Of a DNA stretch of 64,000 bases, positions 33,223 to 43,400 are shown piece by piece (within the stretch, counting starts at the first letter, position 1; each line of letters begins with the position of its first letter). The notes below the pieces were generated by a model. The model was not told the DNA's origin and did no database searches. It worked only from the letters and a program-made list of their open reading frames with translations. The stretch is from BS150m-G50 sp964517435 (GTDB lineage Bacteria > CAIWAD01 > BS150m-G50). A program made the position numbers and the translations under genes. Location: the NCBI GenBank assembly GCA_964517435.1, contig CAZFEC010000012.1:1-64000 (forward strand), read 5' to 3'.

Positions 33223-33993
33223 ATGACGAACGAACAGACCGAACCGGACGTCTTCGGCCACATGCTGCTGGACACAGCCGCCGAGGAAAACAACTGGGAA
33301 ATCACCGAACTGGATAACGGTCTGGTCTCCGCCCGTTCCGCCGAAGTGTACTTCGACGGTTTCGACCGCTGGCCCCTCTGTGAACAGATCGCCATGCGGA
33401 TGGTGCGCGGCAAGGTGCTGGACATCGGTTGCGGCGCCGGCAAGTATTCCCTCCACCTGCAGAACCAGGGGCACGACGTGGTCGCGGTCGATTCCTCGCG
33501 TGGGGCCGTCATCACCGCCCGCCACCGCGGCGTACGCCAGGCACTGATCATGCCGCCGGAGGCGCTGCCGGGGGAGCTGGGGCTTTTCGACAGCGTGATC
33601 ATTCTGGGCGGCGTCTTCACCCTGCTGGGACCCGCCGCCAGGCTGCAGAATGTCCTCGCGCACCTGCATTCCCTGACTAAAGATGACGCGCTCATTCTCG
33701 CGACGGTCGGCGATCCTCATCGCATCAATCATTCCAAACCGAAGCACAGCGGCCGGCGCACCCGGCTCCGCAACGGCCTGCCGCAGGTCAACCGCATCCG
33801 GCTCCGCTACCGTCAGGAGGTTTCACCCTGGCGCGACTATCTACTCCTCAGCGAAGAGAAGCTCGCGGAGGTGGTGCAATTCGCCGGCTGGGAACTGCAG
33901 GACACCGTCGCCGACAACCACTACTACCTGGCTGTGATGCGGAAGGGGAGTGATCTGCCCGTCGGAACTTTCCGCACAACGCCGACCGTCTGA
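33223..33993 (+). CDS. Class I SAM-dependent methyltransferase
   Basis: The 256-residue protein has the Rossmann SAM site VLDIGCGAGKYSLHLQNQGHDVVAVDSS (from about residue 65; motif I GCGAGK, acidic end of strand 2), then VIILGGVFTLLG at motif II/post II. An upstream segment EVYFDGFDRWP and a basic middle (HSGRRTRLRNGLPQVNRIRLRYR) do not identify the substrate. It stands alone, 230 bases before an acetyltransferase gene. Small-molecule methylation is the default guess. Confidence 0.75.
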   Translation: MTNEQTEPDVFGHMLLDTAAEENNWEITELDNGLVSARSAEVYFDGFDRWPLCEQIAMRMVRGKVLDIGCGAGKYSLHLQNQGHDVVAVDSSRGAVITARHRGVRQALIMPPEALPGELGLFDSVIILGGVFTLLGPAARLQNVLAHLHSLTKDDALILATVGDPHRINHSKPKHSGRRTRLRNGLPQVNRIRLRYRQEVSPWRDYLLLSEEKLAEVVQFAGWELQDTVADNHYYLAVMRKGSDLPVGTFRTTPTV

Positions 33994-34066
33994 ATCCACT
34001 TACCGTATTGTTGACCGCATCGGAGCCTGATCGTATCTTGGAGCTAATTCCAGGAGGGTCGACCCG

Positions 34067-34519
34067 ATGTCCGTTCTCGAAATCCGCCGCTTCACCGCAA
34101 CCGATACCGACGCCGTCAGCGCACTCTGGGAGCTGGTATTCGCCGGCGATCCCCCGCGCAACCATCCCCCAGATGTGATACGTCGCAAACTGGCGACGCA
34201 GCCGGAGCTGTTCCTGGTGGCTGTTCAGAACGGGTACCTGATCGGGACGGTTCTGGGCGGCTATGACGGATTTCGCGGCTGGATCTACCACCTGGCCGTC
34301 CACCCCGACCAGCAGCGACAGGGTTACGGCCGCCGCCTGGTGGAAGCGGTGGAACGACAATTGTGCGCGCTCGGCTGCCCCAAACTGAACCTGCAGGTCC
34401 GTGCCACCAACCGTTCCACCGTGCGCTTCTACAAGGCGCTCGGGTATCTTGTGGAGGATCATGTCAGTATGGGGAAAGAACTCACGAACGACGAGACTTG
34501 TCGCAGCCGGACTCCCTAA
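34067..34519 (+). CDS. GNAT-family N-acetyltransferase
   Basis: The 150-residue protein has the acetyl-CoA loop in YHLAVHPDQQRQGYGRRLVEAVERQL (Q-x-x-G-x-G/A pattern, residues 75-100) and the C-terminal NLQVRATNRSTVRFYKALGYLVEDHVSMGKEL, typical of RimI-like and YpeA-like members. Acceptor unknown. CCAGGAGGGT lies before ATG. It contains one GTGATACG word (34175). Confidence 0.85.
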   Translation: MSVLEIRRFTATDTDAVSALWELVFAGDPPRNHPPDVIRRKLATQPELFLVAVQNGYLIGTVLGGYDGFRGWIYHLAVHPDQQRQGYGRRLVEAVERQLCALGCPKLNLQVRATNRSTVRFYKALGYLVEDHVSMGKELTNDETCRSRTP

Positions 34520-34651
34520 TCCTGTTTCGGGCTTCACACCTTCGAATCCGACTGCAACAAGCGTATTAACATTATTGCTGGTTGCATGTGATTACTCATA
34601 CGAATGGACGAGTGACGAATTCCGATTTCCTTACAATCGACGGGATGCGAT

Positions 34652-35566
34652 ATGACTGCAAAATACGTGATACGTTTCAGCTTCAGCCTCCTCCTCACTC
34701 TGCCGCTGTTCGCGCAGGGGGAGTTCGCGGCGCCGGTAGAGCCCTACGCCTGCACCAGCTTCGCGGTCTATACTGCCGAGCCGATCTACGGCATGAACTT
34801 CGACTACACCGAGGTGGATGTCCGCTTCGTCATCTATCCTGAAGATGAGTTGCGCGTCTTCATGATGGAGTTCGAGTACGGGCCGGAGAGTTACGTGCCG
34901 ATCGTCGGTATGAACAGCGACGGCCTCTTCAGCTCCTGTCAGATGCTGTACCCGGCGGCGCCGCCCGACGTCAGGAGCGACAGCAGCGAGCTCTTCAGCT
35001 GGGAGTTGCACATCAATGCGCTGTTCCTCCACGGCTCGGTGGCGGAGGTCCTCGACTATCTCGACGAGCGCCGGTTGATCGACAGCGATCCCGCCCTGCA
35101 CAACCACATCGCGGATGCGCAGGGCAACGCCGTCGTGGTGGAGCCGACGGACGCCCGTGATGAGATCACGACCAAACAGGGCTCCTTCAGCGTCATGACC
35201 AACTTCCCCAATAACGCTTTCCGCGCCGTCGGTTGGGAGCAGGTGGAAGGAGTCGGCGCGGATCGTTACCGGGAAAGCTGGCGCTACATCACCGAACAGC
35301 TGAGCTGTTACAACCTGGAACATGCCCTGGCCACGCTGGAGGGGGTGGTCATGAACGCCGGCGAATGGGCGACCCGCTGCTCGACGGTCTACCTGCCGGA
35401 GCAGAACCTGGTCTATATCGCGCTGGCGGGCGACTTCAGCCGCATCTGGGAGGTCTCCCTGCTGGCGGGAACCGTCTCAACCTGGCGCGGGTTCGAGACC
35501 ACCGCCACCGCGCCATTGGGACCGGGTGGACTGATGGCGGCGGAGTTACCGGGATATGGTGAGTAA
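34652..35566 (+). CDS. Secreted Ntn-hydrolase (choloylglycine hydrolase/acyltransferase-like)
   Basis: The 304-residue product has a signal peptide (FSFSLLLTLPLFAQG) followed by PYACTSFAVYTAEPIYGMNFDYTEVD. Such Cys-Thr-Ser-Phe after the leader, then Y-G-x-N-x-D, is the N-terminal nucleophile pattern of linear C-N amide hydrolases (bile salt hydrolase, penicillin V acylase, acyl-CoA:6-APA acyltransferase group). Mid-protein NFPNNAFRAVGWEQVEGVGADRYR and C-terminal CSTVYLPEQNLVYIALAGDF fit the family's WSTVYD-like and R-Y motifs. The Cys becomes N-terminal only after further processing, since several residues lie between leader and Cys. The stop overlaps the next gene's ATG. Confidence 0.65.
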   Translation: MTAKYVIRFSFSLLLTLPLFAQGEFAAPVEPYACTSFAVYTAEPIYGMNFDYTEVDVRFVIYPEDELRVFMMEFEYGPESYVPIVGMNSDGLFSSCQMLYPAAPPDVRSDSSELFSWELHINALFLHGSVAEVLDYLDERRLIDSDPALHNHIADAQGNAVVVEPTDARDEITTKQGSFSVMTNFPNNAFRAVGWEQVEGVGADRYRESWRYITEQLSCYNLEHALATLEGVVMNAGEWATRCSTVYLPEQNLVYIALAGDFSRIWEVSLLAGTVSTWRGFETTATAPLGPGGLMAAELPGYGE

Positions 35567-36480
35567 TGATGAGAAGCGCAAATTCGCAGCACGGATCAGT
35601 GCTATTTCCCATACTGCTGGCTACGGTCGTTGCTGGACTTGCATTCTTCGCAATGCCGGAAAAGCCGGTCACTGAAGAAACACTGGCTGACCGCTATCCG
35701 TTGGACCGCGGTCTGGCAACCGACGCAGCAGTGCTGACGTGCGAAAGCTTCGAGGATGAGCAGTGGTGTGAACGTTGGGCGGGCAAGGATCGCTCCACCG
35801 TCGAATTGGTCGCCGCCGATGAAAGTTTGGGGTTCGAACCTCTACAGGGACAGGCACTTCGCATTGCGGTTCCCAGGGGCGAACACTACGGCGCTAATTA
35901 CCGCTATCGGTTCCAGGAACAGATCGGCGAGGAACCGGAAGCGATCTACTTTCGGTACTACCTGCGCTTCGCAGACGATTGGGATCCGGCCAAAGGTGGT
36001 AAACTGCCTGGCATCGGAGGAACCTACAATGTCGCTGGTTGGGGAGGTAGGCCAAGTGACGGTAGCAACGGTTGGTCGGTGCGGGGACTCTTCAACGGTC
36101 GCAAGCATGAACAGACCTCGATCGGATTCTACTGCTATCATGCCGACATGATTGGACCCTACGGCGACTCCTGGACCTGGCGTAACGACAGTGCCAGATA
36201 TCTCGAGAATAACCGCTGGTACTGTGTTGAGCAGTATATCAAACTGAATACGCCAGGTGAAAACGACGGGATACTCCGTGGCTGGACCGATGGCGTTCTT
36301 TCCTTCGAGCGGACCGATCTGCGCTGGCGGAATACGTCAGAGTTGAAAATCGAGTGCATCTGGATCGACATCTATCATGGCGGCAAGTGGGTACCGGCCA
36401 GCGATGATCATCTATACTTCGATAATATTGTCGTAGCCCGAGAACGGATCGGCCCCATGCGTGTAGGCAGGCTGGAATGA
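35566..36480 (+). CDS. Secreted polysaccharide lyase-like protein (PL14/alginate-lyase-like fold)
   Basis: The 304-residue product begins with a signal anchor (VLFPILLATVVAGLAFFAM). The body has IYFRYYLRFADDWDPAKGGKLPGIGGTYNVAGWGG, then GWSVRGLF and WYCVEQYIKLNTPGENDGILRGWTDG. The KLPG...GGW...R...Y-x-Y order with a later D-G-x-x-x-x-W-x-D-G is what secreted family 14-type lyases and related jelly-roll proteins show. Substrate cannot be told. It starts at the last base of the upstream Ntn-hydrolase stop (TAATG), so both secreted proteins are likely one unit. Base use is slightly richer in A+T than its neighbours. Confidence 0.6.
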   Translation: MMRSANSQHGSVLFPILLATVVAGLAFFAMPEKPVTEETLADRYPLDRGLATDAAVLTCESFEDEQWCERWAGKDRSTVELVAADESLGFEPLQGQALRIAVPRGEHYGANYRYRFQEQIGEEPEAIYFRYYLRFADDWDPAKGGKLPGIGGTYNVAGWGGRPSDGSNGWSVRGLFNGRKHEQTSIGFYCYHADMIGPYGDSWTWRNDSARYLENNRWYCVEQYIKLNTPGENDGILRGWTDGVLSFERTDLRWRNTSELKIECIWIDIYHGGKWVPASDDHLYFDNIVVARERIGPMRVGRLE

Positions 36481-37031
36481 AAGCGCCGGTTGAGACTGGA
36501 ACTGATATCAGCAGTCATAACGCAACCAAAAGGAGTCCCGGACGGTCGCATATGGAGCTGCAAACAATACATGTTGTAGAAATCTCCCGGCTCGAGCCCT
36601 TCGACTGGATCCCGCTGCTCGACGCCAGCCGGGCGGAGGGCTTCGGGCTGGTTGAGCGTCTGCTGAGCGACTGGCGGGAAGGGCGCAACCGGTTCGGCGC
36701 GCCGGGCGAGCGGCTGCTGGCCTGCGTCGAAGGAGAAGTGATCGTCGGAATCTGCGGCGTGAACCGTGAACCGGATCGCGCCTGCGAACGTACCGGCAGA
36801 CTGCGCCGGCTGTATCTGCTGCCCGATTACCGCGGCCGGGGTCTGGCCAGCGTACTGGTCGCACGGTTGATCACCTTTGCCGGCGGGCACTGGGAGCGCC
36901 TCACGGTAAATTGCGGTCCGTTGCCGGTAGGGCCTTTCTACGAACGATTCGGATTCGTCCCGCTCGATCATTCCGGATTGACTCACTGCCTGGAGTTGAC
37001 CAACCGGAACAGCGGTCTATGTTTGAGCTGA
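36477..37031 (+). CDS. GNAT-family N-acetyltransferase
   Basis: The 184-residue product contains the acetyl-CoA site RLRRLYLLPDYRGRGLASVLVARLI (R-G-x-G-x-A) and ends GPFYERFGFVPLDHSGLTHCLEL, typical of GNAT enzymes. The first 25 residues are unlike the family, so translation may instead begin at ATG 36552 (MELQTIHVVEIS), although no ribosome site precedes it; 36477 overlaps the upstream TGA. Acceptor unknown. Confidence 0.8.
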   Translation: MKAPVETGTDISSHNATKRSPGRSHMELQTIHVVEISRLEPFDWIPLLDASRAEGFGLVERLLSDWREGRNRFGAPGERLLACVEGEVIVGICGVNREPDRACERTGRLRRLYLLPDYRGRGLASVLVARLITFAGGHWERLTVNCGPLPVGPFYERFGFVPLDHSGLTHCLELTNRNSGLCLS

Positions 37032-37107
37032 ATGAGAGATGTGATACAAATAATCCCCCCGGCAACTGCTGACCGGGGATCAGGCTACTCAACCACAGGG
37101 AGATACC

Positions 37108-37665
37108 ATGCGCGCGCATCAATTAATCATCGCTGTAATGCTGCTGCTGCTGGCGGGTTGTATCCGCAGCTTCCAGCCGCTTTACACAGAAGCGGATCTG
37201 TGTTTCGATCAGTCGCTGGTCGGCAGGTGGGTCGACCCGGGCTCGCAGGAGATCTGGGAATTCGCGCCAGGCGATGGGAAATACTACGATCTCACCTACA
37301 CCGACTCAGACGGTGAGAGCGGGCTTTTCACAGTGCATCTCCTGGAACTTGAGGGTGAGCTGTTCCTCGATTTCTATCCCGGGGAGGTGGAGATCCCTGC
37401 GAACAGCTTCTACCTGTATCACCTGCTGGGCGTGCACACCATAATGCATGTCCGGCGGATCGAGCCCACGCTGCAGATGAGCAGTCCGGAGGTGGACTGG
37501 TTCGAGAAGCTCCTGGAGCAGGATCCCGGCTTCATCCCGCACGAGGTGATCGACGACAACATCTATCTGAGCGCCTCGACGGCGCGACTGCAGTCCTTCT
37601 GGCTGGAGCACCTGGAAACGGAAGGGGTCTTCTCAGAATACTGCAACATGGAGAAAACGGAGTGA
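37108..37665 (+). CDS. Lipoprotein of unknown function
   Basis: The 185-residue product has a strong lipobox (LLLLAGC at residues 12-18) and a mature part beginning IRSFQPLYTEADLCFDQSLVGRW. This Q-P-L-Y-T...L-x-G-x-W start is common in small lipocalin-like envelope lipoproteins, and alternating hydrophobic strands follow. The last ten codons lie within a 98-bp tandem duplication that extends beyond the stop. A GTGATACA word lies in the leader (37041) and another in the gene (37416). Confidence 0.7.
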   Translation: MRAHQLIIAVMLLLLAGCIRSFQPLYTEADLCFDQSLVGRWVDPGSQEIWEFAPGDGKYYDLTYTDSDGESGLFTVHLLELEGELFLDFYPGEVEIPANSFYLYHLLGVHTIMHVRRIEPTLQMSSPEVDWFEKLLEQDPGFIPHEVIDDNIYLSASTARLQSFWLEHLETEGVFSEYCNMEKTE

Positions 37666-37831
37666 GATCCCTGAACACGGATCGCCATGTTGCAGCGCAC
37701 ATAGTTGCGGGAGGTTTTCGAGGAACAGCGAGCGAATACTGCAACATGGAGAAAACGGAGTGAGATCCCTGAACACGGATCGCCATGTTGCAGCGCACAT
37801 AGTTGCGGGAGGTTTTCGAGGAACAGCGAGC
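37636..37831. repeat. Two exact 98-bp tandem repeats overlapping a gene end
   Basis: Unit 1 (37636-37733) and unit 2 (37734-37831) are identical and start GAATACTGCAACATGG. Each contains an 11-bp inverted repeat, CTGCAACATGG / CCATGTTGCAG. Unit 1 includes the stop codon of the lipoprotein gene, so the coding 3' end is repeated as a non-coding echo. A third copy begins and fails after a few bases. Confidence 0.9.
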
Positions 37832-37886
37832 GAATGCAGTAATCTGGAGCGCGCAAAGCTGTAGCACCCCGGCGAATCAATCATCC

Positions 37887-38855
37887 ATGCAAGTCAACAA
37901 GTCCACCCACTGCCTGAACTGCGGCACCGAGATCGGTGACGCCAACTACTGCCCCGGCTGCGGGCAGCTGAACAGCGATCGCAAGGTCTCGCTGCGGCAG
38001 CTGCTGGGTGATTTCTTCGGCGACTGGTTCGCTTTCGATTCCAAGTGGTTTCGTAGCCTGCGCCCGTTGCTGCTCAAACCGGGATTCCTCACCCGGGAGT
38101 ATCTCGCTGGCCGGCGCACTGCCTACATCCTGCCCCTGCGGTTCTACATCTTCACCACGCTGCTCTTCTTTGTTCTATATTCGATGCTGGGCAATTTCCG
38201 TATAGTGGAAGAGGACCTCCTCGTCTCGCTCGACGACGATTCACTGACAGACAGCACATTGATCGCCATCGATTCCCTGCGGGTGGACAGCGGTAAAGCT
38301 CCCCTTTTCACAGCTTCCCCCGCCGCCGCGGAGTCGCTTGCAGTCGCGGACTCCGGCGCCGTTGTTGAATCCCCACTGCAGGGTCAGGACATCAGTATCG
38401 ATGACAGCGCCGCCGCTGAGGATGGCTACAGCTTCTTCGAACGCAAAATAGCCTACCTGGAGGGATTGGGCGACAGGCGGGGTGCCGTGCTGGGGAAGGA
38501 GATGCTCAACCAGCTGCCGAATATCCTGTTCCTGCTGTTGCCGCTGTTCGCGCTGATCCTGAAGCTGCTCTACCTGCGTCGCCGGGTATTTTTCGTCGAA
38601 CATCTGGTGTTCGCCCTGCATTTCCACACCTTTCTCTTCCTGATCCTGATCCTGACGGTACTGCTGCCGTTCGAGTACCTGGTGCTCGCGCTCTGGCTGG
38701 GCACCTTCCCCTATCTCTTCCAGTCACTGCGCGTTGTCTATGGTCAGGATCCTTTCAGAACAACTGTCAAATTTCTCCTGCTCTTCCTTATGTATTCCTT
38801 CTGTCTGATACCCGCCGCGCTGGGGCTCCTTTTCCTTTCTATAGCCACCGTTTAG
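37887..38855 (+). CDS. DUF3667 membrane protein with zinc ribbon
   Basis: The 322-residue product starts with a two-CxxC ribbon (CLNCGTEIGDANYCPGCGQL), followed by a loop (FFGDWFAFDSKWFRSLRPLLLKPGFLTREYLAGRR) that is the signature of DUF3667, and about five transmembrane helices. A Ser/Asp/Ala-rich loop of about 90 residues separates helix 1 from the rest. ATG 37887 is chosen because the frame upstream runs into the tandem repeat. Function of the family is unknown. Confidence 0.85.
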   Translation: MQVNKSTHCLNCGTEIGDANYCPGCGQLNSDRKVSLRQLLGDFFGDWFAFDSKWFRSLRPLLLKPGFLTREYLAGRRTAYILPLRFYIFTTLLFFVLYSMLGNFRIVEEDLLVSLDDDSLTDSTLIAIDSLRVDSGKAPLFTASPAAAESLAVADSGAVVESPLQGQDISIDDSAAAEDGYSFFERKIAYLEGLGDRRGAVLGKEMLNQLPNILFLLLPLFALILKLLYLRRRVFFVEHLVFALHFHTFLFLILILTVLLPFEYLVLALWLGTFPYLFQSLRVVYGQDPFRTTVKFLLLFLMYSFCLIPAALGLLFLSIATV

Positions 38856-38982
38856 GCTTTCACCCGGCCGCTAACTCCTTATATATGACGGGATTTGAAC
38901 ATTCGTGACAAGATACGGGTTTAATTCGTTAAAAAAATAACACTTATAAGCAAAGATATTTCACTTCTGGGAGGCGCGATTG

Positions 38983-39010
38983 TTGCAAATTCCTACTAAT
39001 GCGTTAATAT
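38983..39010 (+). promoter_or_regulatory. Candidate promoter for the 39088 secreted-protein gene
   Basis: In the A+T-rich 232-bp spacer before the alpha-glucan locus, TTGCAA (38983-38988) and TAATAT (39005-39010) lie 16 bases apart. A Bacteroidota-like TAACTTTG (39033-39040) is also present without a clear -33 partner. Weak, consensus-based call. Confidence 0.3.
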
Positions 39011-39087
39011 GCGAAAACAAGATTATAGTAAATAACTTTGTGCCACTTTAAGTATAGCTTTTTAAATCACTTAATGGGAGAAGCCAA

Positions 39088-40290
39088 ATGAAAAAACTGA
39101 CCTCAATCTTCATCTCGGGACTGGTACTAGCACAATTCGCCATCGCCGGTCCCTCCATCGTCGGCAGCCTGAACGGCTGGAATCCCGGCGATCCCGCCCT
39201 GGATCTGACCCTTAATGGCAACGGTGTCTGGGAGCTGACCCTGATTATGCCCGCCGGCGATTATGAGTACAAGGTCGTCGAGGGTGATACCTGGGACGAC
39301 GGCAACTGGCCGGATACCAACCAGTGGATCAATCTCACCGAGGAAACCACGGTAGTCTTCTACGCCAACCTGGGCGCCAACATCGGACCGCGTGACTGGG
39401 ACGAATATGTCACTCATATGAATCCGGTGGTCGCCGGTAACTTTCTCCACACCCTGGGCGGCAATGACTGGGATCCCTCCGATCTGACCGGTGAGATGTC
39501 CGATCCGGATCTGGACGGCATCTTTGAGTTCGAAGCGACCGTTCCGGAAGGTGACTGGGAATTCAAGGTTACCCTGAACCACAACTGGGATCAGAACACC
39601 AACCCCACCAACATCGGATTCCATTCCGACGGCGTCTATCCAACCGTGATCACCTACGACATGTCCAACAACGAAACCACCGTTACCGGTGTGGTCGGCC
39701 TGCTGCAGGATGTGCTGGTCACCTTCAGCGTCGACATGAGCTGCATCGATCCGATCGATCCGGACGGCGTTTTCCTGGCCGGCACCTTCACCGACTGGGG
39801 TAATGGCGAACTGCCGATGGCTCCGCTCGGCGGCGGCATCTACGCTCTGGATGTGCTGTTCGAAGAGGGTGATGCCTATCATCACGAGTACAAGTTCAAG
39901 AACGGCCACGGTGGTTGGGAAAGCATCCCCAACCGCTCGCTCGACATCGACGACACAGAACCCTTCATGATTCTGCCGACCGTCATGTTCGACGATTGGG
40001 ATTGCCCGACCGAGGTCGTGTTGCCCGCGACGCTGACGCTGGCTGCCAATTATCCCAATCCGTTCAATCCGACTACCAACATCCAGTTTGCGCTGCCCGC
40101 GCCTGGCGACGCTACCCTGACCGTCTACAACATGCTAGGCAACCCGATTGCCACGCTGGTCGACGGCAACCTGCCCGCCGGTACTCACACCGTGCAGTTC
40201 AACGCTTCCGATCTGCCCAGCGGTGTCTACTACTACTCGCTGGCGAGCAACGGCGAAACCCGCACCAACAAAATGCTGCTGATCAAGTAG
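39088..40290 (+). CDS. Secreted glycan-binding-module protein with C-terminal sorting domain
   Basis: The 400-residue product has a signal peptide (LVLAQFAIAG) and three beta-sandwich modules of starch-binding/E-set type: VGSLNGWNPGDPALDL...GDYEYKVVEGDTW, VAGNFLHTLGGNDWDPS...GDWEFKVTLNHNW, and VFLAGTFTDWGNGELPM...YHHEYKFKNGHGGWE. The recurring N-x-W/D-W and E-Y-K-x motifs are those of CBM20/48-like domains. The final 80 residues start NYPNPFNPTTNIQFALP and end TNKMLLIK, a type A C-terminal sorting domain. It probably sits on the cell surface and binds alpha-glucan, heading the locus with the GH57 and ABC genes. Confidence 0.78.
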   Translation: MKKLTSIFISGLVLAQFAIAGPSIVGSLNGWNPGDPALDLTLNGNGVWELTLIMPAGDYEYKVVEGDTWDDGNWPDTNQWINLTEETTVVFYANLGANIGPRDWDEYVTHMNPVVAGNFLHTLGGNDWDPSDLTGEMSDPDLDGIFEFEATVPEGDWEFKVTLNHNWDQNTNPTNIGFHSDGVYPTVITYDMSNNETTVTGVVGLLQDVLVTFSVDMSCIDPIDPDGVFLAGTFTDWGNGELPMAPLGGGIYALDVLFEEGDAYHHEYKFKNGHGGWESIPNRSLDIDDTEPFMILPTVMFDDWDCPTEVVLPATLTLAANYPNPFNPTTNIQFALPAPGDATLTVYNMLGNPIATLVDGNLPAGTHTVQFNASDLPSGVYYYSLASNGETRTNKMLLIK

Positions 40291-40311
40291 CAATCCGTAT
40301 TTGTCAAATAT

Positions 40312-40342
40312 GGGGAGGCTCAACATTGAGCCTCCCCTTCTG
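40312..40342 (+). terminator. Terminator hairpin after the 39088 gene
   Basis: GGGGAGGCTCAA (40312-40323) pairs with TTGAGCCTCCCC (40326-40337) and is followed by TTCTGAT. Long GC-rich stem, short T run. Confidence 0.7.
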
Positions 40343-40427
40343 ATATCAGCTCATTCTGATTGCGGCCGCTTCAAGGCGCCGCTGAATATTACCCAACGGC
40401 CGTTGCCGATCGTACCGGAGAAAACCG

Positions 40428-43400
40428 ATGCACAAATACTTCATCCCGTTCCTTCTGCTGATTCCACTCACGGTTTTCAGCTATACCATCGTAGATGATT
40501 ACAGCGACCTCGGTGCCGCGCCGGGTAATATTCTCTTCCTCAATGTGATGGACACCGGCTCGCCCCGCCTGGTGGTCGGCCTGGCACAGGATTGGGTGCC
40601 CGCTGATGAGATCACCATCCGGATCGCCTGGACGGCAGGAGAGCTGACGCTCAATCCCGACGGCACCGTGACCGGCGCTAACCGCGCTGCCGATCGAGTG
40701 GAATTCGACACCGGCAACCGGCGCTTCCCGGCGGTCCCGTTGACAACAGTGCAGCTCAACTCCCTGACACACAGCGGTGAGCTGTCCGTACAGACCCTCG
40801 ACCGGGAGGGCCGCCTGCTCGACGGCACCACCCGCGAGCCGGAGCGGGATCCGCATATCTGCGCCTTCGTGCATCACGGCAACCAGGGTCTGACCTGGAG
40901 CGATGTCTTCTACGGCACCGACCCGGACGGCACCAACCGCCACTGGGCCGAATATGTCAACGACAACACTGCCTACAACGGTTTCGATGAAATCCTTGGA
41001 CTGCACGACAGCTACGACATCCCGGTCAACATTCACCTTGCGCCCACGCTTCAGACTTCCGCGGACTGGTATTATGCCTCCGACGGTGGTTTCGAGGGCT
41101 TCAACGAGTGGCTGATTCGCGGTTGCGTCGAGGGGTGGGTCGGCATGATCAGTTCCGCCTGGGCGCAACACATCATGCCCTTCGTCTACGACGACATGAA
41201 CGACTGGTCGGTGAACGTCGAAACCGACATGATCTCATACCGTTACGGCTACGATGCGCACTGCGCCTGGATACCGGAACGGGTCTGGGTCTCCCCCGAG
41301 GACAACGACGGCTGGGGACCGGACGCCTCCTTCGCGGTGGAGGACTGGATCGGTGACAACTGGATCCCTCACGGCGTCGACGCGGTCATCCTCGACCAGG
41401 ATGTGCACTGCACCTACATGAACAACGGTTACGATGACCGCCACATTTACACCATCAGCACTCCTCACGGCGACCTCAAAATCATCCCGATGGACAACAC
41501 TTTCGTCGGCAATGTCAACTGGGATCCGGGGCAGGCCTGGGACCAGCTCATCAACAGCTATGCCGACGAGCTGATAGTCTACGGCAACGACTGGGAGGTG
41601 GCGGCCGAGGTCGCCGGTTTCGGCGATCTCAATCCCGATTACCTCAACAACTATATCTGGCTGGTCAACACAATCGCCGGCAGCGGCGGCGCGGTGACGC
41701 CGGTTACGCTCGACCTGGTGCGTGACGATCCGGTTCACGCCGGCGGCCCGATCAACCTGATCAATGGGACCTACTACCTGCTGGGCGGCTATTACGGCTA
41801 CGGGGCCGACTGGATCGGTGGCTATCCAGCCAATTCCTGGTACCCGGCCTGGGCGGGTACCATCAGCCACTCCGACTATCACAACCCGGGCTGGGACTAC
41901 GGTACTGTCTGGACCACCGTGCACGCCACCCTGACCGGCGCTCCCGCTAACAACCTGTCGGAAACCGGGTGGTATGTGCTGATGACCAATCTGTACGAGA
42001 CCGGCTGGCATGACGAGGGCGAAGTGGCCGGCTGGGAACATCGCTATTCGTCGCATATCAAGAACGCCAACGTCTATGCGCTGGCATCGCACTGGGCGAA
42101 CGGGGAGTTCGCCGAGGTCACCGGCGCCTACTTCGAGGATATCGACATCGACGGTGTCGACGAACTGGTACTGCACAACGACCGGGTGTTCGCCGTCTTC
42201 GAATCGATCGGCGGCAAGCTGCAGTGGCTGTTCGCCAAAGGGGTGGACTACAACTACTCCGTGGTGGGCAACTGCGCGGCCTATTGGTCTGAAAGCGACG
42301 GCGACTACAACGAAGGCAGCAACAACCACGTAGCTTCCTTCAGTGACGTTTCGCCCTATCAGGAAAATGACCATTACGGTATGGCGGTGGCATACGATAA
42401 TGTTGACGACGCCGCAGTGACCCTCACCCTCGGCGATGTCGAGAAGACCGTCAGGGTCGTCGCCGGCGAACCCTGGCTCAGCGTTACCTACTCCGTTGGA
42501 GAACAGACCGCCTGGTTCCAGAACGCCAGCACCCCCGACATGCTCAGTTTATTCTGGGACGCCGAGCTGGAGCGGGTCTGGGACCCGGAGGCGGCCTACA
42601 TGGGACAACGGAAGCCGGCCAGCGGTGCCACCTGCGCGACGGTGATCGGCAACGGCGGCGCCAGCTTCAACTTTGAATTCAGTGGCACGCTGCTGAAGGG
42701 GGATGAGTTCTACGGCAGCAACGCCTTCCACTTCCTCTACTACGCCGGGTGGACGAGCGAACCGGCCCCTGACGGCGAGATCGCCGAACTGGAAATCCTC
42801 GCCGCGATGAACCTGGATCTGATCCCCCCTCGGGTGATCTCGCAGGCCGCCTACCTGGGCGCTCAGCAGCTGCTGGTGCGGTTCAACGAAGCGCTTGATC
42901 CGGTCACGTCGCAGCAGGCGGGCAACTACCTGATCTCCGGTCTGTCCCACAATCCCGGCGTTACCACCGCGGTGCTGCAGGGCAATCAGGCCGAAGTGAT
43001 CATCACCCTCGACTCCGCGCTGCCGGTCGGTGAAACCGGCACCGTGACGGTCAGCAATGTGGAAGATCTCAACGGCAACCTGGTGGATCCGGCGTACAAC
43101 AGCGCCGTTTTCCAGGTTCCATCCGGGCTGACGCCGCACACCATCGTCATCGACGGCCTGAACGACTTCGATCGCGATAACGAACTGATCGAGGTACTGG
43201 GGAGCGACACCCTCTTCATCACCTGGGATGCGACCGCTCTCTATGTCGGCTACAACGCCCAGTCCCTGGCCACTGCCGATCTCTTCGTCAACCTCGACAC
43301 CGATCAGCAGAGCGGCTCCGGCGCTGCCAGCGGTTCCTGGGGCCGGGTCAACTTCACCAATCCATATCTGGTGGAGTACCAGGTCGCGGTCGAGGGAGGC

